Source: a virus. Taken from it: a DNA stretch of 64,000 bases. Where the stretch lies: positions 62,001 through 126,000 of the IMG/VR virus record IMGVR_UViG_3300021404_000005; one strand, given 5' to 3'. A program made the translations under genes and the position numbers. The notes under the pieces are model-generated. The model made no database searches. It was not told where the DNA came from and saw nothing but the letters and a program-made list of their open reading frames with translations. This document shows, piece after piece, positions 25,348-34,353 of this stretch (its first letter is position 1; each line of letters opens with the position of its first letter).

Positions 25348-26120
25348 GCCTAAAGTACGGTCGGCTTCCGGCCCATCCCGAAACAACTCACCCGCGAGTC
25401 CACCTGGCTGATTACGTTCCTGCCGAGGCTCGTGCGGCGGCAGTAGCAACACTGCCCGGCACCATCGACTGGGCATCCAAGGTGCCCACTTGGCCGATGT
25501 ACCTCAATGACCAGATTGGCGACTGTACTTGTGCAGGCGTTGGTCACGCTATTCAGGCGTTCACGGCATTTGCGAGCACTGAGAAGACTGTTGCCGACAA
25601 TGACGTTCTCAAGGTTTACGAGGCCGTCTCTGGTTACAACCCGTCCACTGGCGCTAACGACAACGGCGCGGTAGAACAAGACGTTCTCCAGTACTGGCAC
25701 GACACAGGCATGGCGGGACACAAGATTTCCGCTTTCGCTTCCGTGAACATCAGTAGCCTTACCGACATGCGCCTGGCGCTTCGCTGGTTCGGCTCTGTTT
25801 ACCTAGGCATTAACGTTCCGCAGTCTGCTGAGGACCAGTTCTCTGCTGGCCAGCCGTGGGCAGTGGACCCGAATGCTAACAACTCCATCATCGGCGGTCA
25901 CTGTGTGGTCATGCAGGAGTGGGACCCCCAGTTTGCTCGCGTAGTTACCTGGGGCGCTCTTCAGCGCATGACCTGGGGTTGGTTTGAGAAGTATGGCGAA
26001 GAGGCTTGGGTCGTAGTGACCCCCGACTTCGCAAAGTCCAATGGTCTTGAGGCTTCGGGTGTTTCTGTTGCCCAGCTCGTGGCTGACTTCAAGGCTCTTG
26101 GAGGCAAGTCCTACACGTAA
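25344..26120 (+). CDS. papain-like (C1A-type) cysteine peptidase fold protein
   Basis: 258 residues. TIDWASKVPTWPMYLNDQIGDCTCAG has the Gln and Cys of the papain active site, and SIIGGHCVVMQEWD the His. No signal peptide or propeptide is visible, so it is intracellular or virion-borne. Such proteins occur beside tail genes in actinophages; structural or proteolytic role is open. Site GGAAGGA, GTGA overlap with the preceding gene. Confidence 0.8.
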   Translation: MSLKYGRLPAHPETTHPRVHLADYVPAEARAAAVATLPGTIDWASKVPTWPMYLNDQIGDCTCAGVGHAIQAFTAFASTEKTVADNDVLKVYEAVSGYNPSTGANDNGAVEQDVLQYWHDTGMAGHKISAFASVNISSLTDMRLALRWFGSVYLGINVPQSAEDQFSAGQPWAVDPNANNSIIGGHCVVMQEWDPQFARVVTWGALQRMTWGWFEKYGEEAWVVVTPDFAKSNGLEASGVSVAQLVADFKALGGKSYT

Positions 26121-26131
26121 GGAGGTTGAAC

Positions 26132-26209
26132 ATGGTTACTGGCTGGTTGGCAGTGCTCGTTGCTGTCGCTCTCATCCTGCTAATCATCTTTTTCATCCGG
26201 CGTCTATAG
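26132..26209 (+). CDS. 25-residue single-span membrane peptide
   Basis: MVTGWLAVLVAVALILLIIFFIRRL behind a perfect GGAGG, ending just before a terminator. One membrane span with a positively charged end. Could be a small regulator of the membrane or lysis; not recognised. Confidence 0.65.
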   Translation: MVTGWLAVLVAVALILLIIFFIRRL

Positions 26210-26213
26210 TGCG

Positions 26214-26241
26214 AAGGTCCCCGGTGTTCCGGGGACCTTTT
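26214..26241 (+). terminator. rho-independent terminator
   Basis: Stem AAGGTCCCCGG / CCGGGGACCTT with a TGTT loop followed by TTTT. It ends the transcript containing the peptidase gene and isolates the next gene, which has its own promoter. Confidence 0.9.
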
Positions 26242-26248
26242 GCGTTAC

Positions 26249-26262
26249 GGTAGGCTTGTGCC
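26249..26262 (+). promoter_or_regulatory. leaderless-type promoter
   Basis: GGTAGGCT with six bases to the ATG of the beta-helix gene, directly after the terminator; no ribosome site present. Confidence 0.55.
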
Positions 26263-27237
26263 ATGCTCAATATCTTGACTTACGGTGGCGTTGGCGACGG
26301 CGTTACAGACAACTCAGTGCCTATTCAAAAGGCTATCAACGCTGCCCTCACGGCAGTACCGGGTGCAGACGCCGAGATTTACTTTCCAACAGGTAAGTAC
26401 CTAATCAAGAGCAGGTCGGTTGTTCCTGCCATCTACAACTTCACCACCGGAGTCTGGACAGGTAATGCAGGCGGGACGGTCACCTTCAAGGGCGCGGGTA
26501 TTGGCAATACTTCACTAGTAGCAGGGGCCTATTTCCAGTACAGCGGCATGGTCAGTTATGCGACGACTGTTCCTGTGTCTCAGTTCAATGCTGAGGACAT
26601 TACATTCGATGGTAACTTCCAAGGCGCTGGCGGTACGCTGCCTATGCTTACATCAGGAGGTGCTGGGGCGCTTATCTCCTTGCCGTGGCCGGGTAATCCT
26701 ATGGCGGCGGGGAACACTCGTAATGGCCGTTATCACACCTTCACACGCTGTCGCTTCTACCGACCTACCGGCTACGGCTTCCAGCCTACGCAAGGCGTGC
26801 GTCTGCTGGGCTGTGATTTGGAGGCTATGGGCCAGCCTGGTCAGACAGTGATTACCTATGACAGTCTAGGTTCAGGCGCGGGTGAGGCTTTTGTCATCGG
26901 GTGTAGCTGGAAGGACTCACAGGGTAATTACGCTGACTTCGTAAGTGGCACTCCGGGTGATTTCATTCGGCTCGTCATGACAGGCTGCAATAGCTCCAAT
27001 CACCTTACGGGCGGCATCTATGCCTGCGGACAGCACTCAGTAATCACTGGTAATTCTCTGACTAACACCTATATGGGTGACCACGTGGGCTATGATGGCG
27101 GCACAGCCGCAGCTAACCGGGCCTACAACGTAGTGTCGGGTAATTGCTTCGTTAACCTGAACCTTGAAAACGGCGGCCTTTCCGCCCAGTACCACGACCT
27201 GTTCGAGGGTCTTAACATCGCGACGGGAGCATCTTAA
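26263..27237 (+). CDS. beta-helix tail spike-like protein
   Basis: 324 residues. Opens ILTYGGVGDGVTDNSVPIQKAI, the pectate-lyase-like N-cap, and continues as a right-handed beta-helix (FVIGCSW, VMTGCN, SVITGNSL). Its whole length matches residues about 150-545 of the protein at 27510 (for example GRYHTF.RC.FYRPTGYGFQ and DFVSGTPGDFIR.(V/I)M.GC). It lacks that protein's N-terminal adaptor and C-terminal domain. May cleave or bind host polysaccharide. Confidence 0.85.
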   Translation: MLNILTYGGVGDGVTDNSVPIQKAINAALTAVPGADAEIYFPTGKYLIKSRSVVPAIYNFTTGVWTGNAGGTVTFKGAGIGNTSLVAGAYFQYSGMVSYATTVPVSQFNAEDITFDGNFQGAGGTLPMLTSGGAGALISLPWPGNPMAAGNTRNGRYHTFTRCRFYRPTGYGFQPTQGVRLLGCDLEAMGQPGQTVITYDSLGSGAGEAFVIGCSWKDSQGNYADFVSGTPGDFIRLVMTGCNSSNHLTGGIYACGQHSVITGNSLTNTYMGDHVGYDGGTAAANRAYNVVSGNCFVNLNLENGGLSAQYHDLFEGLNIATGAS

Positions 27238-27239
27238 TC

Positions 27240-27476
27240 ATGAAGTACTTCGTTAAGACAGTGAAGCTACCGCACCTTAAGCCAGGCGCATCTCCTGTTG
27301 ACGGCGTTGAATTGCATGAAAGCCAGCGAATTGTTAGCGTCGTAGGAGCTACGGCACCACTAGCGGGCGCTACAGATATCGAACTCATCGTGCTAATCGA
27401 GGAGTCTCCCTATTTTGCCAGGGGCGGCCTTGTTCCGTTTAGCGTAGCTCCAGTTGAAACTAGGGACGGCTGCTAG
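27240..27476 (+). CDS. small beta protein in tail-spike region
   Basis: 78 residues, MKYFVKTVKLPHLKPGASPVDGVEL, beta-rich with no signal. It starts two bases after the spike gene. Could be a chaperone or cap for the spike. Not recognised. Confidence 0.6.
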   Translation: MKYFVKTVKLPHLKPGASPVDGVELHESQRIVSVVGATAPLAGATDIELIVLIEESPYFARGGLVPFSVAPVETRDGC

Positions 27477-27492
27477 ACTGTACTAAAGTACA
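27472..27492 (+). promoter_or_regulatory. TGCTAGACT promoter with palindrome at start site
   Basis: Extended -10 TGCTAGACT (also at 33192) followed immediately by the palindrome TGTACT-AA-AGTACA (27479-27492), which would cover the transcription start. The AGGAG site and GTG follow. Confidence 0.5.
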
Positions 27493-27509
27493 CCCTTTTA
27501 GGAGCTGTC

Positions 27510-29711
27510 GTGACTTATAACACCGTTACGTTGCAAGGTAACGTAATCTACACCAATAACAGTGGTGACGTTGTTACGGTCACGCTGGTGCCTACTACGT
27601 GGTACTACGACATCCCTAATGACACGATTGTAAACCCGCAGACGCTTTCAGCCACGGCTAATTCGTCTGGTTTTTGGTCTATTGCTGGGATTATCGACCC
27701 TACACCAGATGGCTCGGGCATTCAGTGGACACTTACCGTCAAGGACGCTAACGGGTCCACTGTGCTGTACAGCCAGCACGTCCAGATTGGTTACACGAAC
27801 GGGGCTACACAGCAATTCCTGTCACTGGCCCCTTCAGTTACTAATCCCTCTTTGCTGACTGCGTTGCCTCTGCCTGGAGGCACGGCTACAGTCGGTCAGG
27901 TGCCTATCGCCACCGGCAGCACGTCTAACACGACTTGGGGAAATAACACCGGATTCCTTAACGTGAAGACTGCGTACGGAGCTAAGGGTGACGCTAAGAA
28001 TGTTAACGATGGTGCTATCACCGCAAGTAGTAAGACCCTTACTAGTGCTAGTGCCAGTTTCACCGCAGCGGATGTCGGTAAGACTGTTATCGTGGCGGGA
28101 GCCGGGGCCTCAGGCACCTTTACTACGCTAACTACTACTATTGCGGCATTTGTATCTTCTACGTCTGTGACGCTTACAGCGGCTGCTACGAATACAGTCA
28201 GTGGTGCGGGCGTATGTTATGGTACTGATGATGTTAACGCTATTCAGGCTGCTGTTAATGATGCTCTGCTGGCTAGTGCTGGCACTCCCGGTAATGGAGC
28301 GACGGTCTACTTGCCGCCAGGGCGCTACTTGATAGCTGCCGCAGGTATATTCCCTGCTTACTATAACTTCACGAGCGGAGTAGCAACAGGCTATCCGAGT
28401 TCTACGGTGACGTTCCAAGGCGCTGACATGTCCAGCACATCCTTGGTGGCAGGCTCTCAGTTTATCTTTAATGGAATGCTGTCCTATAGCCGTGGAGCCA
28501 CTCACGTAAATGTGTGCCAGTTTAATTTCTCAGATGTAACGTTTGACGGTAACTGCGCTAGTGGTCTAGGCGGGGCGCTTAATATTGACGTGGCGGCCGG
28601 AGGGGCACTTGTCTCACTTCCTTGGCCTGGCACTAGCGCTTACACAGGTGCAGGTCTTATAAACAATGTTCGTTCAGGGCGCTATCATACGTTCATGCGC
28701 TGTAAGTTTTACCGACCTACAGGTTACGGCTTCCAGGCGACTACAGGTATCAGGTTGCTAGGCTGTGAACTCGTCAATATGGGCCAGTACAGCACAGGGC
28801 TTGGTGGCTATGACAATCTAGGTTCGGGGCCGGGAGACGCTATCGTAATCGGCTGTAACTGGCATGATTCTAGTGGTAACTTTGCTGACTTCGTTTCTGG
28901 AACTCCCGGTGACTTCATCCGGATGATTATGATTGGCTGCACTAGCACTAATCACACGGGCGGCGGCATCTGGGCGCTAGGCCAAGGGTCGATAATTGTC
29001 GGTAATAGCATGCAAAATAATACCGATGTAGGTTCCGGCGTGTTCTATGATGCGGGTACTAATGCGGCAAATAGGAGTCGCAATATTGTCGTAGGTAATG
29101 TATTCGTTAACATGAATGGGACGGCCACCAACGCTAATACTGTCCACTGGAATGGATTGTACGGAGATATTTACTCTAACAACTCAGTCGGAGACGGCAC
29201 GCTAGGCACCACGCTTGTTTTGGACAGCACGTCGGGTAACTCTAACAACCTTAATTACTCTCCGGCAGTGCTGAACGCCGCTCTAACAAATGTAGCGCTG
29301 CCAGGTGCAGGTGATGGTGTTTACACGAGGCTTATTACCTGGGGTAATCCAGCCCCTAATGTTACAGTGAACATCGCCAACTCTTCAGGCAATATCTGCA
29401 TTGCCCTGTACGCACCTAGTTCTACGGGTGGGCCTGGTACTCAAATGGCTACTACGGGTTCTGTTGCCTCTCCAGGCACGGGCTTGCAGACAATCAATTT
29501 CACCACTACGGTCACGCCGGGGCTTGGCTGGTGGATTGCTATTGCGGCAGACAATAACTCAGTGACCTTCAAGGGCTTTGCTTCTAGTGCGACAACAGCT
29601 CCGGATGGAGACTCGTACTGCTTCGCGGCTGCTAGCCAGATGCCGTTGCCCTCTACAGCCCCTGCTATTTCGGCGTCTATATCACCTAACTTCGTGCTGC
29701 TCTCAGCATAA
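27510..29711 (+). CDS. tail spike: adaptor, beta-helix, C-terminal domain
   Basis: 733 residues from a GTG behind AGGAG. Residues 1-115: beta-sandwich adaptor (VTLQGNVIYTNNSGDVVTV). About 145-545: pectate-lyase-like beta-helix duplicated from, or ancestral to, the 26263 protein. C-terminal 170 residues: jelly-roll-like (YTRLITWGNPAPNVTVNI, GLGWWIAIAADN), perhaps carbohydrate-binding. A virion fibre that recognises or degrades surface glycan is the likely role. Confidence 0.85.
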   Translation: MTYNTVTLQGNVIYTNNSGDVVTVTLVPTTWYYDIPNDTIVNPQTLSATANSSGFWSIAGIIDPTPDGSGIQWTLTVKDANGSTVLYSQHVQIGYTNGATQQFLSLAPSVTNPSLLTALPLPGGTATVGQVPIATGSTSNTTWGNNTGFLNVKTAYGAKGDAKNVNDGAITASSKTLTSASASFTAADVGKTVIVAGAGASGTFTTLTTTIAAFVSSTSVTLTAAATNTVSGAGVCYGTDDVNAIQAAVNDALLASAGTPGNGATVYLPPGRYLIAAAGIFPAYYNFTSGVATGYPSSTVTFQGADMSSTSLVAGSQFIFNGMLSYSRGATHVNVCQFNFSDVTFDGNCASGLGGALNIDVAAGGALVSLPWPGTSAYTGAGLINNVRSGRYHTFMRCKFYRPTGYGFQATTGIRLLGCELVNMGQYSTGLGGYDNLGSGPGDAIVIGCNWHDSSGNFADFVSGTPGDFIRMIMIGCTSTNHTGGGIWALGQGSIIVGNSMQNNTDVGSGVFYDAGTNAANRSRNIVVGNVFVNMNGTATNANTVHWNGLYGDIYSNNSVGDGTLGTTLVLDSTSGNSNNLNYSPAVLNAALTNVALPGAGDGVYTRLITWGNPAPNVTVNIANSSGNICIALYAPSSTGGPGTQMATTGSVASPGTGLQTINFTTTVTPGLGWWIAIAADNNSVTFKGFASSATTAPDGDSYCFAAASQMPLPSTAPAISASISPNFVLLSA

Positions 29712-29724
29712 ATAACCTCTATCA

Positions 29725-29763
29725 TATACCCTGGGATTCAGGAGCTGAATTCCGGGGTATATA
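29725..29763 (+). promoter_or_regulatory. long imperfect hairpin before the second spike gene
   Basis: ATATACCC...GGGGTATAT with inner GG-ATTCA/TGAAT-CC pairing, between two spike genes. No U-tract follows, so it is not a classic terminator; a TATCAT hexamer just upstream may be a -10. It could be an operator or processing site. Confidence 0.45.
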
Positions 29764-29782
29764 TTGACGTGGAGGTCCTTAA

Positions 29783-32701
29783 GTGACTACGAATAACGTG
29801 ACCGTCATCTGTGACCTTTACAACGGCGACGGAAGCATTAACTCAAGCGGCGGTACTATTGCGTTCACGCCTGCTTCTGTTGTTGCTAACGCCAGCAACC
29901 AGATTCAGAGCAGCACGCCGATTACTACTATGTTTACGGGCGGTTCTCTGCCCAGCGTCTCTTTGTTGGCTACTGATAACTCAGGACTAACGCCTACTAA
30001 CTGGGCATGGGCTGTGTCTTTCAGTGGCGTACAAGGCGCACCGTCGCCTTTTGCCGCTTTCGTGCCCGCTGGGCCTGTAAGTTTCACAGCTTCTGGAAGC
30101 CCAGCCGCGTTCACTTGGACACCTACCACTGAGCTAACTGTACTGCCTAACGGCACGGGTGTTCAGCTTACGGGCGGTTCTTTGCCTGGCGGTTTCAGCG
30201 CGGCTACCACGTATTATGTAGTGCAGTCCAGTGGAACTTCTTTCGAGCTAGCGGCTACGCCTGGGGCGGCATCAATAAATGCTTCAAGCTCTGGCTCGGG
30301 CACGGCGACTATCGTCAGCATCAACCTGAGTGCGCTACAGGCCAACTATAAGACGACTGTTGTTGCGGCTGCAACCGCACTTCCTGTTGTAACTACAGGT
30401 GTTGTCGTAAGCACAGCGGGCGCACTTAAGCTGAACACGTTGACTAGCGTGGACACCACTAGCGGTGGCCTTACCATGACGCTGCCTACGTCTGCTCCTA
30501 GCGGCTCTATAATTACGGCTGAGAAGTACGACAGTACAGGTAACGCAGTTACTCTGTCTGGCAGCATTCGAGGTATTTCGAGTGCTACTCTGAGCCTTTT
30601 GTATCAGAACGAGTCCGTTATGTTCACGTGCTTCGGTGGCACGTGGTGGCCCATGGCTTCTCACAAGCCGCTATCAGCGCTGGATAAGCGTTACCCGCAG
30701 GTTTACAGCGTAGTAGCTTATGGTGCTGACCCGACAGGACTTACCGACTCTACGACAGCATTCACTAACTGCATTAGTGCAATCCTAGGCGGCAATAACA
30801 CTCCGTCTACGACCACTCGGGTGGCGCTGGGCAAGATGTACCTGCCTGCCGGAAGCTACCTAATCTCCAGTGACATTCTTATCCAGTCCGTGCAGGGCTT
30901 CGTGATGGAAGGTGCGGGAGCTGAGCAGTCAATCATCGTAGCGTCAGGAACAGGCTTCACTACTGCGGTATTGAATATTGACGGCTCTTACGCGGGACTC
31001 TACAAGGGATTTACGGTCAAGGGTGACACCACAGAGACGGTTACTAACGGTATTAACCTCACATTCACCACAGGCTCTCACCGGTCTACGACGGGCAACC
31101 GTTTCCAGAACATCCGAATCCGGAATCTGAACTTTACTAACGGCTTCAGCATGATGGGCATCGGCACGCGTCAGGTCGACGGTACGCACCTTGAGAATAT
31201 CGTAATCGCAGGCCAGCAGACCACAGGTTCATGGTCTAACACGGGTAACTGGCAAACCGGATTCGCTGTCGGAAACGGTTCCTTCGGTAACATCTACGAC
31301 GAGGTAATGACTCGTTGCGATGCTGCGAACTGCTACTACGGTTACCAGGTTAACGCGTCGGGAATTGCACTATACGGTGCACAGCCGGCTAACAACTTCT
31401 GTGACTTCTGGATTAAGCCCGGTGCTCAAACCACCATCTCCAATATTCAGTCTCAGAACAGCGGTTACTTCCTTATCGCTCCGTCTAATTTCTCCGCTAT
31501 TCCGGTAACGTTCAGCGACGTACAGTACATTTCTAATTACGTGCAGAATGGCAGTTACCAGATTATCCAGCTCAACGGTGGCACCTGGAATTTCAATAAC
31601 TTCAACGGAGCCTACACTGTTGTTAGCTCCACTTACGAACCTGGCACCATTTTCCTAGCGGGCAGTACAGCTACACGTCCTTGTGTGGTTAACTTCAACG
31701 GCCTTACCATGAACAATGACCGGGTTAGTTGCTTTGGTTCACTTAGCCACGTTAACCTAACGGTCCAAAATTATAATAACTACGCGCCTAACACGGGTCT
31801 TTACACTTACGCTTCAGGTGATGTGTCATCCTTTAACACAGGTAACCTGTGGATTAACGGTGGCGGCGTTACTGTACCTCAGGTTAACTTCATCTCCGCG
31901 ACGGGCAACACGCAGTACACCGTACCTACAGGTGCACAGACAGTTTACGTAGCACTTTGTGCCGGCGGCGGCGGCGGCGGTAGCGGTGCGCTAAGTGCGT
32001 CGGCTGCGGCAGGTGGTGGTTCAGGTGGCTCAGGCGGTGCGTACAGCACAGCTACATTCCAAGCTTCTCAACTTACAAGTTCCATTACTGTATCTGTAGG
32101 CGCAGGAGGGACTGCCGGAGCCGCACAAACTACGCCAGGAAGTCCGGGAAACGCGGGTGGTAATGGTGGCACTAGCGCATTCGGTTCTTACTTGTGGGCA
32201 CACGGCGGTAGCGCCGGCGGTGCTGGCACAGTAGCGAATACGTCAGTTGTAGCGGGCGCTGCGGCCCCCACGGCGGGCATGTTTGTCGGAAGTGCGGGTG
32301 GCCCTACTGTAACAGGTTCTGCGATAGGTGGAGCGGGCGTATCTAACGTGACCAGCGGTGGCGGCGCGGGCGGTGGCGTTATCGCGGCTGGTACGCCGTT
32401 TGGTGGCGGCGGTACAGGTTCAGTAGTACTTAACGCCACTAATAACGTAGGTGTCGGCGGTGTAGTGAGCGGTGCTCTTCCCTCTGCGGGGCCGGTATCC
32501 GCGCAGGGCTGTACTACAGGTGGTGGTGGTGGTGGTGCTGCGGTTGCAGGAGCGTCTACTACAGCTCAGAACGGCGCTAACGGGGCTACGAGTACAGGTG
32601 GCGGTGGCGGCGGCGGTGGCGGCTGTTCTGGCGGGACATCTTCCGGCGCAGGTGGTGTAGGCGGTTCCGGTTTCGCGCTTATAATTGCGTTCTTCCAGTA
32701 A
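29783..32701 (+). CDS. tail spike with beta-helix and Gly-rich C-terminus
   Basis: 972 residues, GTG start behind GGAGG. N-terminal adaptor, a linker, then about 310-700 a beta-helix (VYSVVAYGADPTGLTDSTTAF opening, then FTVKGDT and NIRIRNL strands). The last 230 residues are a Gly-rich domain (TQYTVPTGAQTVYVALCAGGGGGG) like that of the 230-3058 protein, ending GSGFALIIAFFQ. Two tail proteins sharing this tip suggests a common assembly or receptor surface. Confidence 0.85.
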   Translation: MTTNNVTVICDLYNGDGSINSSGGTIAFTPASVVANASNQIQSSTPITTMFTGGSLPSVSLLATDNSGLTPTNWAWAVSFSGVQGAPSPFAAFVPAGPVSFTASGSPAAFTWTPTTELTVLPNGTGVQLTGGSLPGGFSAATTYYVVQSSGTSFELAATPGAASINASSSGSGTATIVSINLSALQANYKTTVVAAATALPVVTTGVVVSTAGALKLNTLTSVDTTSGGLTMTLPTSAPSGSIITAEKYDSTGNAVTLSGSIRGISSATLSLLYQNESVMFTCFGGTWWPMASHKPLSALDKRYPQVYSVVAYGADPTGLTDSTTAFTNCISAILGGNNTPSTTTRVALGKMYLPAGSYLISSDILIQSVQGFVMEGAGAEQSIIVASGTGFTTAVLNIDGSYAGLYKGFTVKGDTTETVTNGINLTFTTGSHRSTTGNRFQNIRIRNLNFTNGFSMMGIGTRQVDGTHLENIVIAGQQTTGSWSNTGNWQTGFAVGNGSFGNIYDEVMTRCDAANCYYGYQVNASGIALYGAQPANNFCDFWIKPGAQTTISNIQSQNSGYFLIAPSNFSAIPVTFSDVQYISNYVQNGSYQIIQLNGGTWNFNNFNGAYTVVSSTYEPGTIFLAGSTATRPCVVNFNGLTMNNDRVSCFGSLSHVNLTVQNYNNYAPNTGLYTYASGDVSSFNTGNLWINGGGVTVPQVNFISATGNTQYTVPTGAQTVYVALCAGGGGGGSGALSASAAAGGGSGGSGGAYSTATFQASQLTSSITVSVGAGGTAGAAQTTPGSPGNAGGNGGTSAFGSYLWAHGGSAGGAGTVANTSVVAGAAAPTAGMFVGSAGGPTVTGSAIGGAGVSNVTSGGGAGGGVIAAGTPFGGGGTGSVVLNATNNVGVGGVVSGALPSAGPVSAQGCTTGGGGGGAAVAGASTTAQNGANGATSTGGGGGGGGGCSGGTSSGAGGVGGSGFALIIAFFQ

Positions 32702-33063
32702 TGGCTGTTAAGTCTGTAACCTACACCTACTGTATTGGTGACGAAGGTGTCACGCAGTATGCTCGTGAAGAGGGCGGCACTTACGTTACTGTCGGAGGAG
32801 CGATAGTAGCTCCTGAAGGTTGGAGAGTGACAGCGGTAGTTGCCGGTTATGGGTGGCTTGGAATGACTGAAGCCGCAGAATTTTATTCCGGTGCGCCCAG
32901 CGATTTTAGAGGTGACAACTGGCTAGCAGGCGTTTCTGTGGAGTTCCCCACCTTTACGTATCCTATTGCTAACGGTATTCCTGTAGCACAGATAATAGTC
33001 ATGGTTACTGACAGTCAAGAAGAGCGCTATGATGGACTACCGGGGGCGAACGTTCACCTATAA
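32701..33063 (+). CDS. small beta protein coupled to tail spike
   Basis: 120 residues, start overlapping the spike stop as TAATG. Beta-rich (SVTYTYCIGDEGVTQYAREEGG), no signal or motif. Probably cotranslated with the spike as a chaperone or accessory protein; not recognised. Confidence 0.65.
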   Translation: MAVKSVTYTYCIGDEGVTQYAREEGGTYVTVGGAIVAPEGWRVTAVVAGYGWLGMTEAAEFYSGAPSDFRGDNWLAGVSVEFPTFTYPIANGIPVAQIIVMVTDSQEERYDGLPGANVHL

Positions 33064-33089
33064 AGTGGAAGAATTACACGGAGGACAGT

Positions 33090-33164
33090 GTGCTTGATAA
33101 CCAAGAGTCGGAGCAGGTGTCGGACAAGTTCACTCGTGAAGACCAAGGCGGTAGCCAAAAGTAA
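33090..33164 (+). CDS. very small acidic peptide, 24 aa
   Basis: GTG start a few bases after GGAGG; MLDNQESEQVSDKFTREDQG. Supported only by the ribosome site and its fit between neighbours. Confidence 0.4.
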   Translation: MLDNQESEQVSDKFTREDQGGSQK

Positions 33165-33173
33165 TTAGGTATC

Positions 33174-33238
33174 TTGTTCTCTCTCCCTTGTGCTAGACTC
33201 GGTCCTAGCTCATGAGGAGCACAAGGGAGAGAGAACAA
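33174..33238 (+). promoter_or_regulatory. perfect 21-bp inverted repeat around a promoter
   Basis: Arms 33174-33194 and 33218-33238 are exact inverses over 21 bases, spacer 23. TGCTAGACT (extended -10) overlaps the end of the left arm, so transcription would begin in the spacer. The AAGGGAGAG ribosome site of the next gene lies in the right arm. Works as a strong operator; if transcription starts upstream, it would be a hairpin hiding the ribosome site. Confidence 0.65.
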
Positions 33239-33239
33239 C

Positions 33240-33803
33240 GTGAAGAATATAGTTATCCATACTTCGTTTAGCGAGCCGAACGGTTTCACTACAGAGGGCG
33301 ACTACTGGAAGACCACAGCCACTAATGGCGCAGGTCTAGTAGCAGATATTTATAAGGACCCTGAAAAGAGGGTTGCTACTTTCGCGCATGTTACGGGCAT
33401 TAAGTTCGAGGATGTCCCAACGGATGCCCGTGTTGCTACTGAAAAGCTTAAGCGTATACAAGCCCGAGACACCACTATTAAGGCTGCGGATAAGGTAGCC
33501 GCTAGTATGAAGGCGCTTAAGTTTGAGTGCCGAAATCTAGTTGTCTGGGTGAGTGAAGTCGACCTAGAAGGCAATCAGGTACTAAGTGTGTATGTTCAGG
33601 CAGCTTGGGCAGTAGTGCTGTACCACGTGGCCACGGTTAAGGTGACGCCTGATGCGTTTGACGTCACTGAGAATGCTACAGTAGCACGAGCTGTGCTACG
33701 TCCGTTCTACACGGACCTCAACAACCTAGCAGGCGACCTTCAAAAAGCTGCCGATATCGTTAAGAACAGCGAAAACAAGCCAAAGGCGGGGAATACGCCG
33801 TAG
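33240..33803 (+). CDS. hypothetical protein under 21-bp inverted repeat control
   Basis: 187 residues from a GTG two bases after the repeat. Mixed alpha/beta (VATFAHVTGIKFEDVPTDARVATEKLKRI, CRNLVVWVSEVDLEGNQVLSVYVQ), no signal peptide, no recognised domain. The elaborate control region suggests a product whose level matters, possibly binding its own operator. Confidence 0.75.
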   Translation: MKNIVIHTSFSEPNGFTTEGDYWKTTATNGAGLVADIYKDPEKRVATFAHVTGIKFEDVPTDARVATEKLKRIQARDTTIKAADKVAASMKALKFECRNLVVWVSEVDLEGNQVLSVYVQAAWAVVLYHVATVKVTPDAFDVTENATVARAVLRPFYTDLNNLAGDLQKAADIVKNSENKPKAGNTP

Positions 33804-33826
33804 CCTGACAACGTTGTAGCGAGGGC

Positions 33827-33914
33827 AGGCGGGAGAAGAGTTCCCAGCGGCCACGAGGGTCGCACCCGCGCCACGCGGGTTATCCGGGGAGTTGAACTAG
33901 CTCTTCTCCCGCCT
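33827..33914 (+). ncRNA. candidate structured RNA closed by a 14-bp stem
   Basis: AGGCGGGAGAAGAG (33827-33840) pairs perfectly with 33901-33914. Inside, TCCC-ag-CGG pairs with CCG-GGGA (33842-33850 with 33884-33890) and ACCCGCG-cca-CGCGGGT forms a 7-bp hairpin (33864-33880). This long rod fills most of the 133-base gap before the PD-(D/E)XK gene. No tRNA arms fit. It could be a small RNA, riboregulator or terminator-like element. Confidence 0.55.
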
Positions 33915-33936
33915 ACATCTGACTTAGGAGACCGGT

Positions 33937-34353
33937 TTGTCGGGGTTCATGACGCAGTACCTGCGGGGGGACGGGCGTCCTACGCATGACCTGAGCAACC
34001 TGATGCTCGGCTACAATCCGGAAGTCCGGTACGACCGGGGCTGTCGATTGTCTGACATCGATGGGGTACTGGACAGTCGCGGTAAGGTCTGCTTTGTGGA
34101 GATGAAGCACCCGCACGAGGGAAGTGACCGGGGCCAGAGGCGTCTGTACGAGGCGCTAGCGCGGCTAGGAGCGGTCATGGAGCTGACGGAGTACCCCGAC
34201 AAGCAATGGTCTGGACGTGTCTTCTCGCTGCGCTGGGGCTTCGACTGGGTACTACCTGATGTAGCGGCGATAGAACAGTTTGGTTTCTACTGGGCTAAGG
34301 ACGCTAATATCTACATCAGTCAGGGGAGCACTCCGGAAGGAGCATTGCCGTGA
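33937..34353 (+). CDS. PD-(D/E)XK nuclease-like protein
   Basis: 138 residues from the TTG with AGGAG seven bases upstream. LSDIDGVLDSRGKVCFVEMKHPHEG gives D...E-x-K, and GQRRLYEALARLG a following helix, as in small phage nucleases of this fold. Likely cuts branched or damaged DNA. Assignment rests on this motif only. GTGA-coupled to the next gene. Confidence 0.65.
   Translation: MSGFMTQYLRGDGRPTHDLSNLMLGYNPEVRYDRGCRLSDIDGVLDSRGKVCFVEMKHPHEGSDRGQRRLYEALARLGAVMELTEYPDKQWSGRVFSLRWGFDWVLPDVAAIEQFGFYWAKDANIYISQGSTPEGALP

Noticed and set aside
31960-32680. Tandem repeat array
   Set aside because: GGTGGC-type repetition reflects a Gly-rich protein domain, with irregular units.
33827-33914. tRNA-like element
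   Set aside because: Acceptor-like stem is 14 bp and no anticodon or T-loop sequence fits on either strand.
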